Shown: positions 1 to 7,968 of the stretch, piece after piece | Layout: each line of letters begins with the position of its first letter | How positions within the stretch are numbered: position 1 is the stretch's first letter | From: Nitrospinota bacterium | GTDB taxonomy: Bacteria > Nitrospinota > Nitrospinia > Nitrospinales > VA-1 | Assembly: GCA_002731985.1 (NCBI GenBank) | Contig: PCCT01000031.1 | Span: forward strand, 1 to 9,771 | Reading direction: 5' to 3' | DNA length: 9,771 nucleotides | The notes under the pieces: model-generated | What the model saw: the letters and a program-made list of their open reading frames with translations, nothing else | Told to the model about the DNA's origin: nothing | Databases searched by the model: none | Program-made: the position numbers and the translations under genes

Positions 1-2
1 TT

Positions 3-33
3 TTCACATTCAGAACCTGACAGCGGTTATAAT
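3..33 (+). promoter_or_regulatory. Putative sigma-70 promoter of the 78-aa gene
   Basis: A perfect TATAAT -10 box lies at 28-33. A possible -35 box, TTCACA (five of six matches to TTGACA), lies at 3-8 with a 19-bp spacer, which is a little long. It points at the plus-strand gene starting at 93 and would give a leader of roughly 50 bases. The -10 is clear; the -35 is weaker and sits almost at the window edge. Confidence 0.45.
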
Positions 34-92
34 AAAAACGTACTTTCAGAATAACCGTAATACATGATCCTGCTATATCAAAGGATGAGCGT

Positions 93-329
93 ATGAAATT
101 AAATGTTGGAGACGTATTATTCGAACCCCTATCTCAAAACATAGGGGCTATTACCAAAATCTTTGAGCACCCCGATGGGAAAATCGTAAAAATACGATGG
201 CGAATGGACGGCCACCTCCCTCACGACACAGAGCATGTATACAAAAAAGTAATGCGTTGTATCAAAAGCGGAGAGTATGAACTCACACCAAAAAGCCCCA
301 GCGAACCGACAACCCGGACCATTCCTTAA
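93..329 (+). CDS. Small hypothetical protein, 78 aa
   Basis: I do not recognise this family. The start is well supported: AAGGA at 81-85 sits 7 bases before the ATG, and a TATAAT box lies upstream. The protein is soluble, with no signal peptide or membrane segment. The first 50 residues alternate short hydrophobic strands with glycine turns (GDVLFEP near 6-12, GAITKIFEHPDGK near 18-30, VKIRWRMDG near 32-40), which would suit a small SH3-like or KOW-like beta barrel. The tail after residue 62 is rich in Pro, Ser and Thr and probably disordered. It stands alone on the plus strand, convergent with the minus-strand genes, so the neighbours say nothing about its role. It is likely a real gene because of promoter, ribosome binding site and compact fold-like composition; function unknown. 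Confidence 0.65.
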   Translation: MKLNVGDVLFEPLSQNIGAITKIFEHPDGKIVKIRWRMDGHLPHDTEHVYKKVMRCIKSGEYELTPKSPSEPTTRTIP

Positions 330-343
330 GATCACCCTTTAGC

Positions 344-634
344 TTACTGCTGGTAGACCTTATGCGAAGGTCGGCCAGCAAGAATGCTTTCCTTACCTCA
401 ATTGGTGACCTTTTTAAAGTTATCAGATTGACAAAAGGTATTGAACGCGTCTTCAGAACTCCATTCCGACGCAATCAGGTAGGATTGACCATCATTGACA
501 TCTTTATACAAAAACGACTCTGTATGCCCTTCAATTCAAGCCATCGCCTCAATAACACCGTTGCAAGCTTTTACAAACGTCTCTTCTTTTCTAGGTATTA
601 CCTTATAGTTCATGCCAATAGTAACTATATGCTT
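344..634 (-). pseudogene. Broken ABM-like (antibiotic biosynthesis monooxygenase type) small protein
   Basis: Read on the minus strand from the ATG at 613-611, one frame runs 89 codons to a TAA at 346-344, interrupted only by TGA at codon 26 (538-536) and codon 72 (400-398). The residues look like a small ABM/dimeric alpha-beta barrel protein: GHTES, FLYKDVND, SYLIASEW, DAF..F, and a tail ILAGRPSHKVY. From my memory of such proteins, codon 72 falls where Trp is usual (TN-W-GKE). The frame continues upstream as HIVTIG, also family-like, and a GAGGGG at 645-640 lies 5 bases before an AAG at 634-632 where an ATG would fit, so the start may also be lost. There is no frameshift, so decay looks recent. 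Family assignment is by eye; the stops are seen directly. Confidence 0.72.
348..380. other. Imperfect stem-loop between convergent genes
   Basis: Arms 348-361 and 367-380 pair over 14 positions with one A-G mismatch and one G-U pair, around a 5-base loop. It covers the last codons of the broken ABM-like gene. It could stop transcription in either direction, but no T-run follows on either strand, so a standard intrinsic terminator is not supported. Confidence 0.35.
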
Positions 635-669
635 TAAATCCCCTCTATAATAAATAAGTTAATTTAATA

Positions 670-1686
670 TCAGGCCACCAACTCGAGTTGGCGACAATGC
701 TCTTCACCACTAAGTTTAATCTCTTCTAAGCTGAATCGCTCTTTAAGTATCTTTAAATTTTCGCGACGGTTTCCAGTATAAATTGAAACTGATTTCATTG
801 GAACTCTAAATGCAACCCTTTCAGGAACACGGTTCAGGCTCAAGATTCTATCTACCATGAGATCCAGTCCAATCCGGCAATCTACAAGGTAGCGTAACGA
901 GGGATGAAACGGTCCAGCGACAAAATTGTCACGTAAAGAATTATCTGGCTGAAGTCCAATTCTTATAATGGGTATATCGGCAATGCCAAATGACTTGACG
1001 GCATTTTTCAAGGACCCAAGAGTTCGCTCCAAAGACCAAGGAGAATACACCCCTTTCTGATACATGGAAAATAATGGCGTGTGCCGCAATACCAGAGCTG
1101 GATACAAACGCACAAAATCCGGTTTCATGCCAATAATATCCGCAACAGACATCTCAAAACGATTTTCATTATCCCCGGGCAGGCCAAGCATCAACTGCAG
1201 ACCTAATTTGAGATCATATTCGCGAATCAATGAAACAGCACTCAGCATATCCGCACTGGAACAGGGCCTCCCAGATTTCCCAAGAACTTCCTGGTTGGTA
1301 GACTGAATACCAAGTTCCACAGTCTCTACGCCAAAAGCCTTCAATCGTTCAAGTTGTTTCTTATTAATAAACAAAGGGTGAGTTGATACTCGAATAGCAT
1401 CAACCCGTCCATCATCAACCAGAGGTTTGATTAAAGACAACAAAAACTCCTGCCTCTCATCTGACAAGCCAGTAAAACTTCCCCCATAAAAAGCGACTTC
1501 ACGTCTGGAGAATTTATCTGATTGCAAAGTCGGATACAGATAAGTTTTCAAAACACTCAAAACATTCTCTTCATCGGCTTGGAATGCGGAGCCTGTAATA
1601 TCAGTCTGACTGCAGAACACGCAACGGTAAGGGCAACCCTCATGAGGGATAAAAACAGGAGCAATTAACAATCTATTATTTTTCAT
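670..1686 (-). CDS. Elp3-like radical SAM protein
   Basis: This 338-aa protein is a radical S-adenosylmethionine enzyme. The cluster-binding CX3CX2C motif is Cys18, Cys22 and Cys25 (GCPYRCVFCSQ), and a GGS SAM-contact motif lies at 68-70. VELGIQST near 123-130, LGLQLMLGLPGD near 161-172 and VRLYPALVLRHT near 192-203 resemble the radical SAM half of Elp3. The Elp3 acetyltransferase domain is absent: the protein is far shorter than the roughly 550 residues of full Elp3. Elp3 modifies tRNA wobble uridine, but the substrate of these short stand-alone relatives is not known to me. It lies 17 bases after rnc and is the last intact gene of the operon. No good Shine-Dalgarno sequence precedes the ATG, so translation may be coupled to rnc. 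It ends in TGA, which shows TGA is a normal stop here. Confidence 0.85.
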   Translation of the reverse strand: MKNNRLLIAPVFIPHEGCPYRCVFCSQTDITGSAFQADEENVLSVLKTYLYPTLQSDKFSRREVAFYGGSFTGLSDERQEFLLSLIKPLVDDGRVDAIRVSTHPLFINKKQLERLKAFGVETVELGIQSTNQEVLGKSGRPCSSADMLSAVSLIREYDLKLGLQLMLGLPGDNENRFEMSVADIIGMKPDFVRLYPALVLRHTPLFSMYQKGVYSPWSLERTLGSLKNAVKSFGIADIPIIRIGLQPDNSLRDNFVAGPFHPSLRYLVDCRIGLDLMVDRILSLNRVPERVAFRVPMKSVSIYTGNRRENLKILKERFSLEEIKLSGEEHCRQLELVA

Positions 1687-1703
1687 ATTAAAGAAGAAGG
1701 AAT

Positions 1704-2417
1704 TTACTCATCGTTGATGGACAAATAATTGCCCAATGCCATCATCGCGGCACTCTGCTCGGCCTCTTTTTTACTCTTACCATTCCCCTTCCCCTGGACT
1801 TTGTTACGCACGGTAACTTCTACTTCGAAGCGCTTATCATGGTCAGGGCCCATTTCACCCACCACCTGATAAGAAGGAATACAAGTCAACTTATCCTGGG
1901 TATATTCCTGCAAGTCACTTTTAAAATCCCTGAGCTTACAGGTATCCTTATACTTATCGATTTCTATAATAAGAGTCGGCATGAGTATCTTGGAGACAGT
2001 TTCGAGATTGCTATCGCAGAAAAGAGCTCCGACCAGCGCTTCAAAAGTATTAGCCAGTATAGAAGACTTTTGTCTTCCTCCCGAAAGGTGCTCACCTTTG
2101 CCAAGTAACAGGTATTGACCCAAGTCAATATCCTTCGCCAGTTTCGCCAGGCAAGCCTCATTGACAACTGCCGCGCGAATTTTTGACAGGGCACCCTCTG
2201 CCAAGTCATCATATTCGAGAATCATGTAATGACTGACGATCAGATCAAGAACGGAGTCACCCAAAAACTCAAAACGCTCATTATTTTTTACGGGGATATC
2301 AATTTCATTTGCGTAAGACTTGTGGGTAAGTGCTTTATTGAGAAGACAGGGATCGTTGAAAGAATAGTTCAACGTTTTTTGCAATGGAGCCAGCTCAATT
2401 ATTCGTTCTTCCTGCAT
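1704..2417 (-). CDS. rnc: Ribonuclease III
   Basis: RNase III cuts double-stranded RNA, including rRNA precursors. The 237-aa length is normal. The signature NERFEFLGDS lies at 46-55 and carries the acidic metal ligands Glu47, Glu50 and Asp54. The second catalytic segment, ILANTFEALVGALF at 120-133, supplies Glu126; Asn123 stands where Escherichia coli has Asp114, a substitution I recall in other functional family members. A double-stranded RNA-binding domain follows at about 164-231, ending in the GKSKKEAEQSAA helix. The gene begins 14 bases after the fabF stop and ends 17 bases before the radical SAM gene. No Shine-Dalgarno sequence is visible before its ATG. The fabF–rnc order is common in bacteria. 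Confidence 0.96.
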   Translation of the reverse strand: MQEERIIELAPLQKTLNYSFNDPCLLNKALTHKSYANEIDIPVKNNERFEFLGDSVLDLIVSHYMILEYDDLAEGALSKIRAAVVNEACLAKLAKDIDLGQYLLLGKGEHLSGGRQKSSILANTFEALVGALFCDSNLETVSKILMPTLIIEIDKYKDTCKLRDFKSDLQEYTQDKLTCIPSYQVVGEMGPDHDKRFEVEVTVRNKVQGKGNGKSKKEAEQSAAMMALGNYLSINDE

Positions 2418-2431
2418 GGCTATAGATTAAT

Positions 2432-3670
2432 TCAGTTCGACATTTGCTTAAATACCAAGACAGCATTTGTTCCACCAAATCCAAATGAATTGGAAAGAGC
2501 CATTTTAATTTTTTCTTCCCTGGCATTATTGGGAATATAATCCAGGTCACATTCAGGATCAGGAGTCGTGTAGTTAATTGTTGGCGGCAAAACCCCTCGA
2601 CTGAGAGCCAGTAGAGAATAAATAGCTTCAATACCGCCGGCGGCTCCCAATAAATGACCCGTCATAGACTTTGTAGAACTGACAACAAGTTTATAGGCAT
2701 GGTCGCCAAACACAGTTTTAATAGCTTGCGTTTCCGTTGAATCAGCCCCCGTGGAGGTTCCATGGGCGTTGATGTAATCAATATCTTCTTTATTAATTCC
2801 GGCATTGTTCAATGCGAGGTTCATACAACGGGCTGCCCCCTCCCCGTTAGGGGAAGTAGAGGTTATATGGTACGCATCTCCGTTCAAAGCGTATCCAGCA
2901 AATTCACCGTAGATTTTTGCGCCGCGTTTTTTGGCAGATTCATACTCTTCAAGAACGACTACACCACAGCCCTCTCCGATAACAAATCCATCGCGGTCCT
3001 TATCAAAAGGGCGACTCGCGCCCTGCGGGTCATCATTACGTGTCGACAAAGCTTTTGCAGCATGAAATCCACCAACACAAAGTGGAGTGATGACGGATTC
3101 AGTACCTCCGGCGATCATTACATCGGCATCGCCGTATTGAATCAAACGTGCCGCATCACCAATGGAATGAGTTCCAGTTGCACAAGCGGTTACAACGCAG
3201 GTGTTGGGGCCTTTAGCTCCAGTATGAATGGATACCTGCCCCGAGGCTAGATTTGCAATGACCATTGGAATAAAAAATGGTGTTATCTTGCGAACCCCTC
3301 TTTCGTTATAAGTATCGTGGTATTTTTCAATGGCAGGTAAGCCACCCAGACCAACGCCAACCTGAACACCAACACGCTCAGCATTTTCATCGGTAATCTC
3401 ATACCCTGAATCTTCGAGAGCAGATTGTCCAGCGGCCACAGCAAAATGGATAAAACGATCCATCTTTTTTACTTCTTTGTGACTCATGAATTTTTCAGGA
3501 TCAAAGTCTTTGACCTCACCAGCAAATTTGACAGGAAAGGGTTCAGAGTCAAATCTCGTGATAGGACCAATGCCCGAATTGCCGTTGCAGACAGCCGACC
3601 AATTATCCTCAACACCAATACCCAAGGGAGAAATAATCCCCATCCCCGTTACTACAACACGCCTCTTCAT
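2432..3670 (-). CDS. fabF: Beta-ketoacyl-ACP synthase II
   Basis: FabF condenses malonyl-ACP with a growing acyl-ACP, the elongation step of type II fatty acid synthesis in the cytoplasm. The protein has 412 residues, as usual. The Cys-His-His triad is complete: Cys163 in [11 protein letters not shown], His303 in [11 protein letters not shown] and His339 in [15 protein letters not shown], with Lys334 beside the last. The start [17 protein letters not shown] is typical of the family. It lies 30 bases after acpP; the nearest purine-rich stretch, GAGG, is 14 bases from the ATG, so the ribosome binding site is poor. FabF rather than FabB is favoured by length and by the neighbouring acpP. Confidence 0.97.
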   Translation of the reverse strand: MKRRVVVTGMGIISPLGIGVEDNWSAVCNGNSGIGPITRFDSEPFPVKFAGEVKDFDPEKFMSHKEVKKMDRFIHFAVAAGQSALEDSGYEITDENAERVGVQVGVGLGGLPAIEKYHDTYNERGVRKITPFFIPMVIANLASGQVSIHTGAKGPNTCVVTACATGTHSIGDAARLIQYGDADVMIAGGTESVITPLCVGGFHAAKALSTRNDDPQGASRPFDKDRDGFVIGEGCGVVVLEEYESAKKRGAKIYGEFAGYALNGDAYHITSTSPNGEGAARCMNLALNNAGINKEDIDYINAHGTSTGADSTETQAIKTVFGDHAYKLVVSSTKSMTGHLLGAAGGIEAIYSLLALSRGVLPPTINYTTPDPECDLDYIPNNAREEKIKMALSNSFGFGGTNAVLVFKQMSN

Positions 3671-3700
3671 CGATATAACTCAGGCCTCATAAGGGGTGGG

Positions 3701-3934
3701 TCAGTTGGTGCGGTTTTTTATGTAATCGATAGCATCTTGAACCTTGGTGATTTTTTCAGCTTCCTCATCGGGAATTTCAATATCAAACTCCTCTTCGAGA
3801 GCCATGACCAGCTCAACCGTATCCAGCGAATCTGCTCCAAGATCATCTATAAACGAAGCACCCGTGGTAACCTGCTTATCATCTACACCCAACTGGTCAA
3901 CAATGATTTCTTTTACTTTTTCTTCAACAGACAT
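3701..3934 (-). CDS. acpP: Acyl carrier protein
   Basis: AcpP carries acyl chains on a phosphopantetheine arm between all the Fab enzymes and PlsX. The 77-residue, strongly acidic protein has the carrier motif [10 protein letters not shown] with Ser36 as the attachment site, followed by the acidic recognition helix ([22 protein letters not shown]). A clear AGGAG at 3949-3945, 10 bases before the ATG, is one of the two best ribosome binding sites in the operon, fitting the need for high ACP output. It lies between fabG and fabF, the standard position. It ends in TGA. Confidence 0.98.
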   Translation of the reverse strand: MSVEEKVKEIIVDQLGVDDKQVTTGASFIDDLGADSLDTVELVMALEEEFDIEIPDEEAEKITKVQDAIDYIKNRTN

Positions 3935-3957
3935 AATTATAAAACTCCTAAAAAATA

Positions 3958-4698
3958 TTACATCAACATCCCACCGTTAACATTTATAACCTGACCGGTG
4001 ATGTAACTCGCCCGGTCGGAAACAAGAAAATCGACGCTATGAGCAATATCCCGGGGCAATCCCAACCGCGCCAGAGGAATCTGCTCAACTAATTTCTCAC
4101 GAACTTTTTCATCAAGGACACGAGTCATTTCCGTGTCAATAAACCCAGGAGCAATCGCGTTGACTGTGACATTTCTGGAAGCCAGTTCACGCGCCATCGT
4201 TTTAGTCAAGCCAATCAACCCCGCCTTGGAAGCCGAGTAATTAGCCTGCCCGGCATTACCCATAACCCCAACAATGGAGGCAATGTTAACAATTGCCCCC
4301 CGCCGCTGTTTCATCATCTGCTTAGCCGCCTGCTGACCACAAAGAAAACTACCTTTAAGGTTTACCGTCAAGACACTATCCCAATCACCTTCTTTCATTC
4401 GGATGAGTAACCCGTCTTTTGTTATCCCGGCATTATTGACCAGAATATCCAGCGGCTTGAATTCTTTTGCTATTGAATCAAAAACCTGCTTAACATTTTC
4501 CGCGTCAGTAACATTGAGTAAAGCCGAGGATGCAGCCCCCCCATTCGCTCGAATCGCTTCAGCAGATTTTTCAGCATTTTCCAAATTGATATCAGCAAGA
4601 ACCACATGCGCCCCCATGCTGGCCAGGTTTTCGCCGATGACCTGACCAATGCCCTGCCCGCCTCCTGTAATCAGCGCAACTTTATCTTTGAGTTCCAT
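3958..4698 (-). CDS. fabG: 3-oxoacyl-ACP reductase
   Basis: FabG reduces 3-oxoacyl-ACP to 3-hydroxyacyl-ACP with NADPH. It is a classic 246-aa short-chain dehydrogenase. The nucleotide-binding TGGGQGIG is at 11-18, NNAG at 88-91, VNLKG with Asn113, and the catalytic Ser141, Tyr154 and Lys158 lie in the SIVG...NYSASK segment with the same Ser-to-Tyr spacing as E. coli FabG. The C-terminus [12 protein letters not shown] is typical of true FabG rather than other dehydrogenases of the superfamily. AGGA lies 6 bases before the ATG. The gap to fabD is 18 bases, and the acpP ribosome binding site begins just after its TAA. Confidence 0.97.
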   Translation of the reverse strand: MELKDKVALITGGGQGIGQVIGENLASMGAHVVLADINLENAEKSAEAIRANGGAASSALLNVTDAENVKQVFDSIAKEFKPLDILVNNAGITKDGLLIRMKEGDWDSVLTVNLKGSFLCGQQAAKQMMKQRRGAIVNIASIVGVMGNAGQANYSASKAGLIGLTKTMARELASRNVTVNAIAPGFIDTEMTRVLDEKVREKLVEQIPLARLGLPRDIAHSVDFLVSDRASYITGQVINVNGGMLM

Positions 4699-4716
4699 TA
4701 AGTATCCTAGGAAATT

Positions 4717-5658
4717 TTATAACTGTTTATATGCTTCCACGGTTTTCTGGAGAGAATCCGGATCTCCAACCTGAAAACATTTTATATCTTTCCTAAACCG
4801 GCGCATGAGGCCAGACAACACCTTGCCCGTTCCAAGTTCAATCACCACCTCAACACCCTGGTCAGCTAAATACTGCATGGTCTCGTACCATCTTACAGGC
4901 GAACATACCTGACTCACCAGGGCATCACGGGCCGAAGAACCTGCCTTCACAGCTTGGGCCTCAACATTACATACAACCGGAAATTGATGGTCCTTAAACT
5001 CCGTTTTCTCAAGTTCCTTTTGAAGCTTGATTTCCGCTAGTTTCATCAAGGGACAGTGAAAAGGCGCACTGACAGGTAACATAATAGACTTCTTGGCACC
5101 TGCTTCAGTGGCAAGCTGGGAAACTTCCTCTACAGCTTTCAGGTGGCCTGCGATAACAATCTGTTCAAGGCCGTTCAAATTGGCGGGTTGAACAAGGTGG
5201 CCTTCCGATGAAACCTTGTCGCATAAATCGATAACACCTTCCAACGGCATGCCAATTATGGCCGCCATGCCCCCAACACCGACGGGAACTGCCTCCTGCA
5301 TATACCTGCCACGCAATTGAACCAACCGAACTGCATCCAGAAATTGAATGGAACCGGCGGCAACATTGGCTGAGTATTCACCCAGACTGTGACCCGCCGC
5401 AAGTACGGCATTAATACCATTTCCCCTCAGCATATTCAAGGCTATTGTGCTGTGAATAAGAAGCGCTGGCTGGGCATTTTCAGTCAACTTCAACTTCTCA
5501 TCCGGTCCATTAAAACAAAGGTCTGCGATATCAAATTCGAGCACTTCCCCCGCCTCTTCAAATATCTTTCGAGCCTCTGGAGAAGCATCATAAAACTCTT
5601 TACCCATGCCCACCGATTGCGATCCTTGACCGGGAAAAAGAAAAGCTGTTTTTACCAT
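4717..5658 (-). CDS. fabD: Malonyl-CoA:ACP transacylase
   Basis: FabD moves malonyl from CoA to ACP. I chose the ATG at 5658 (MVKTAFLFPGQGSQ), giving 313 aa, near the usual 309; a TTG at 5679 would add seven residues but has no family support. Catalytic residues are present: Gln11 in FPGQGSQ, Ser91 in AAGHSLGEYSA, Arg116 in LVQLRGRYMQEA and His201 in PVSAPFHCPLM. The start overlaps the fabH stop by 7 bases (ATGGTAA), so the two are probably translationally coupled; a GGGGAG lies about 12 bases upstream inside fabH. Confidence 0.97.
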   Translation of the reverse strand: MVKTAFLFPGQGSQSVGMGKEFYDASPEARKIFEEAGEVLEFDIADLCFNGPDEKLKLTENAQPALLIHSTIALNMLRGNGINAVLAAGHSLGEYSANVAAGSIQFLDAVRLVQLRGRYMQEAVPVGVGGMAAIIGMPLEGVIDLCDKVSSEGHLVQPANLNGLEQIVIAGHLKAVEEVSQLATEAGAKKSIMLPVSAPFHCPLMKLAEIKLQKELEKTEFKDHQFPVVCNVEAQAVKAGSSARDALVSQVCSPVRWYETMQYLADQGVEVVIELGTGKVLSGLMRRFRKDIKCFQVGDPDSLQKTVEAYKQL

Positions 5659-6653
5659 TTTATCAACGCCGCTCCCCAAGTTAATCCCGCTCCAACCACC
5701 GCAAGAAGTGTAAGAGATCCCGGAACAATCAGTCCCGCTTCCCGTGCCTCATGAATAGCTATGGGAATGGACGCGGCGGAAGTGTTTCCGTATTTTTCAA
5801 TATTCATAAAAACTTTTTCTGATGGAATGCCCAGTTTATCTGTAACCGCGTCAATGATGCGCCGATTTGCCTGGTGAGGTACCACCAAAGTCACATCCTC
5901 CGTTGAAAGCCCATTAAAATCCAGTGCCTCCTGCGAAACCTCTGTCATTCGCTTAACAGCCGCCTTGAACGTCGCGCTCCCAGCCATTTTAATAAAATAT
6001 TCTCCCTCATCAATAGCAGTATGAGAAACCCCCGTTTTCCCAATGCCTCCAGGAACGATTATAAAATCCGACTTCTCACCATCTGAATGAATATGAGATG
6101 AGAGCAATCCCTTCGGTTCATCGGACTCAACACTTTTTAACAACATCGCCCCAGCACCGTCACCAAACAAGATACAGGTCGAACGGTCCGACCAATCAAC
6201 AATACGGGAGTTTGTTTCACTTCCAATAACCAGAACGTGGCGGTATCTACCACTTTTTATATACTGCTCAGCGATGGACAATCCGAAAACAAACCCCGAG
6301 CACACAGCAGAAATATCATAAGCGGCCGCGTTGACTGCACCTATCCCCTTCTGGACAAAACAAGCCGTCGCCGGGAAAAGAATATCCGGGGTTGAAGTAC
6401 ATACAATGATGATATCCACTTCCTCTGGAGAAATATTGGCAGACTCCAGAGCCATCTTTCCCGCTTGAATTCCCAGAGTCGAAGATGACTCATCCTTCCC
6501 GGCGATATGTCGTTCACAGATACCCGTGCGAGTGCGAATCCATTCATCGGATGTATCGAGAGTTTTTTCCAAGTCCGCGTTAGTACGAACTTCGGCTGGA
6601 ACGTATATGCCCATACCTGCCACTTCGGCCTTGAACTGGGTATGTTTATTCAT
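5652..6653 (-). CDS. fabH: Beta-ketoacyl-ACP synthase III
   Basis: FabH starts fatty acid chains by condensing acetyl-CoA (or a branched starter) with malonyl-ACP. The 333-aa protein has the complete triad: Cys118 in ISAVCSGFVFGL, His260 in VVPHQANRRI and Asn290 in EKYGNTSAAS. The early segment DTSDEWIRTRTGI is a family hallmark. Its N-terminus is about 8 residues longer than the shortest family members, with MNKHTQFKAEVAGMGIY reading straight into the fold. It lies 13 bases after plsX with no evident Shine-Dalgarno sequence, and its stop is overlapped by the fabD start. Confidence 0.97.
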   Translation of the reverse strand: MNKHTQFKAEVAGMGIYVPAEVRTNADLEKTLDTSDEWIRTRTGICERHIAGKDESSSTLGIQAGKMALESANISPEEVDIIIVCTSTPDILFPATACFVQKGIGAVNAAAYDISAVCSGFVFGLSIAEQYIKSGRYRHVLVIGSETNSRIVDWSDRSTCILFGDGAGAMLLKSVESDEPKGLLSSHIHSDGEKSDFIIVPGGIGKTGVSHTAIDEGEYFIKMAGSATFKAAVKRMTEVSQEALDFNGLSTEDVTLVVPHQANRRIIDAVTDKLGIPSEKVFMNIEKYGNTSAASIPIAIHEAREAGLIVPGSLTLLAVVGAGLTWGAALIKW

Positions 6654-6666
6654 ACAGAATTAGAAA

Positions 6667-7788
6667 TCAGTTTTGTTTGGATTTATTTTCAAGGGATGGG
6701 TCTGTCTCTTTAGCTGCATTATCCGCATTCTCTTCTGTTTCTGAAGTGAACGCTATACTTTTTATCTGTTTCCAGAAAGACTCTTTACTCACAGCAAGAT
6801 TCTGCTCGATATCCTCGCGAATATGTTCGTTCATTTTCTTTTCAACCAGTTCCCGGGCTCGGTTAATAGCATTTTTGATGGCCTTGGGTGAAGAACTACC
6901 ATGGGCAATGATACAAACCCCATTGACCCCTAGAAGCGGTGCCCCGCCTGTCTCCGAGTAATCGACTGATTTCTTGAACTCCATAAAGTGGGGCTTTAGC
7001 AAAAAGTATCCCAGTTTGGTCCGCCAATTGGTCATGAAAAGCTGTTTTAAATTAGTCCCTATCATTTCAGCAAGACTCTCGCTAATTTTCAGCGCAACAT
7101 TACCGATAAAACCGTCGCATACGATGACATCCGCATTACCCCGGTACACCTCTTTTCCTTCCAGATTGCCAATAAATTTAATATGGCTGCTTTTAAGCAT
7201 CTGGAAAGCTTCGCGGGTGACCTCGTTACCTTTTGAGTCTTCCTCGCCAATGCTCAACAAACCGACATCAGGCGTATCTTTACCGAGAATATACTTGGCA
7301 AATGAATGGCCCATAATACCGAACTGGAATAACTGGATGGTTTTGCAATCCACATTAGCTCCAGCATCCAGCAAAATAGCCGGGCCTTTTAACGTCGGTA
7401 ATTGGATGGCGATAGCAGGGCGGTCAACCCCCTTGAGGGGACGCAGGGTAAAAGTGGAAAAAGCAAGGACAGCCCCCGTATTTCCGGCACTGACAAACGC
7501 GGCGGCAGATTCATCTTTAACCAACTGAAGCCCGACTTTAATGGATGACTTTTTTTTACCGCGCAAAACCTTGGCAGGCGACTCGTGCATTTCGACGACA
7601 TCCTCGGCATGCACAACCTCGATAGGCAATTCATCCCTGTCTTCGTACTTGGAGAGTTCTGCTTCCACACGGTCAGATAGACCTGTCAGGATAACTCCGA
7701 CACCATACTCTCTTGCCGCCAATACAGCGCCTTCAACAACTGCCTCAGGAGCATGATCGCCACCCATAGCATCAACCACAATCTTCAT
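6667..7788 (-). CDS. plsX: Phosphate acyltransferase
   Basis: PlsX converts acyl-ACP to acyl-phosphate, the substrate of PlsY, at the inner face of the membrane, linking fatty acid and phospholipid synthesis. The N-terminus MKIVVDAMGGDHAP and the SAGNTGA motif at 100-106 are diagnostic; GGAPLLGVNGV and IAHGSS lie in the second half. The protein has 373 residues, longer than the roughly 330-355 usual. The extra is a charged tail from about 325 onward, ending in a low-complexity Glu/Asn/Lys-rich stretch, probably disordered. A GGAG lies 12 bases before the ATG, but the stop of a 28-codon ORF ends one base before it, so coupling is possible. Confidence 0.96.
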   Translation of the reverse strand: MKIVVDAMGGDHAPEAVVEGAVLAAREYGVGVILTGLSDRVEAELSKYEDRDELPIEVVHAEDVVEMHESPAKVLRGKKKSSIKVGLQLVKDESAAAFVSAGNTGAVLAFSTFTLRPLKGVDRPAIAIQLPTLKGPAILLDAGANVDCKTIQLFQFGIMGHSFAKYILGKDTPDVGLLSIGEEDSKGNEVTREAFQMLKSSHIKFIGNLEGKEVYRGNADVIVCDGFIGNVALKISESLAEMIGTNLKQLFMTNWRTKLGYFLLKPHFMEFKKSVDYSETGGAPLLGVNGVCIIAHGSSSPKAIKNAINRARELVEKKMNEHIREDIEQNLAVSKESFWKQIKSIAFTSETEENADNAAKETDPSLENKSKQN

Positions 7789-7789
7789 T

Positions 7790-7876
7790 TCAAAACGGAG
7801 CTCCCATCAGGAAAGGATAATTCTGGGTCGCAAAATCATCGAACAACAGGTCGAGGGAAAGAAACTGAGCATCCAT
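7790..7876 (-). CDS. Possible 28-aa small protein upstream of plsX
   Basis: An ATG at 7876 opens 28 codons ending in TGA at 7792-7790, one base before the plsX ATG. AAGG within AAAGGTGA at 7888-7881 lies 7 bases upstream, a better ribosome binding site than plsX has. The peptide begins MDAQFLSLDLLFDDF and is acidic and hydrophobic. The frame is open further upstream to a TAA near 7955, so a longer form from a GTG is conceivable. I know no such family. It may be a translated leader that feeds ribosomes into plsX, a small protein, or chance. Confidence 0.35.
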   Translation of the reverse strand: MDAQFLSLDLLFDDFATQNYPFLMGAPF

Positions 7877-7951
7877 CTTTTCACCTTTCAACGCGAACAA
7901 AGCAACTTCCGAAAACACACGAGTCAGGAGTGAAATATGAATGGCAGATGG

Positions 7952-7968
7952 AAAAACGGTTTAAACCG
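7952..7968 (-). terminator. Weak terminator-like palindrome at the rpmF stop
   Basis: CGGTTTAAACCG at 7957-7968 is a perfect 12-base palindrome that includes the rpmF TAA. On the minus strand it is followed directly by TTTTT. The hairpin would have only 4 G-C/A-T pairs and a 4-base loop, so at best it gives partial termination or 3'-end processing between rpmF and plsX. Confidence 0.3.

Noticed and set aside
398..538. TGA recoding as a sense codon
   Set aside because: Several intact genes here end in TGA and no recoding element is seen; codon 26 is not at a position I expect to be Trp or Cys.
362..637. 91-codon plus-strand ORF
   Set aside because: It is antisense to the broken ABM-like gene, whose minus-strand frame shows recognisable motifs; it has no ribosome binding site.
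2762..3250. 162-codon plus-strand ORF
   Set aside because: It is the antisense shadow of fabF.
3425..3994. 189-codon plus-strand ORF across fabF, acpP and fabG
   Set aside because: It is antisense to three clear genes and has no family-like residues.
5659..5679. TTG start giving fabD seven extra residues
   Set aside because: The ATG at 5658 gives the usual FabD N-terminus and couples to the fabH stop.
6974..7528. 184-codon plus-strand ORF
   Set aside because: It lies wholly antisense to plsX, whose protein is diagnostic.
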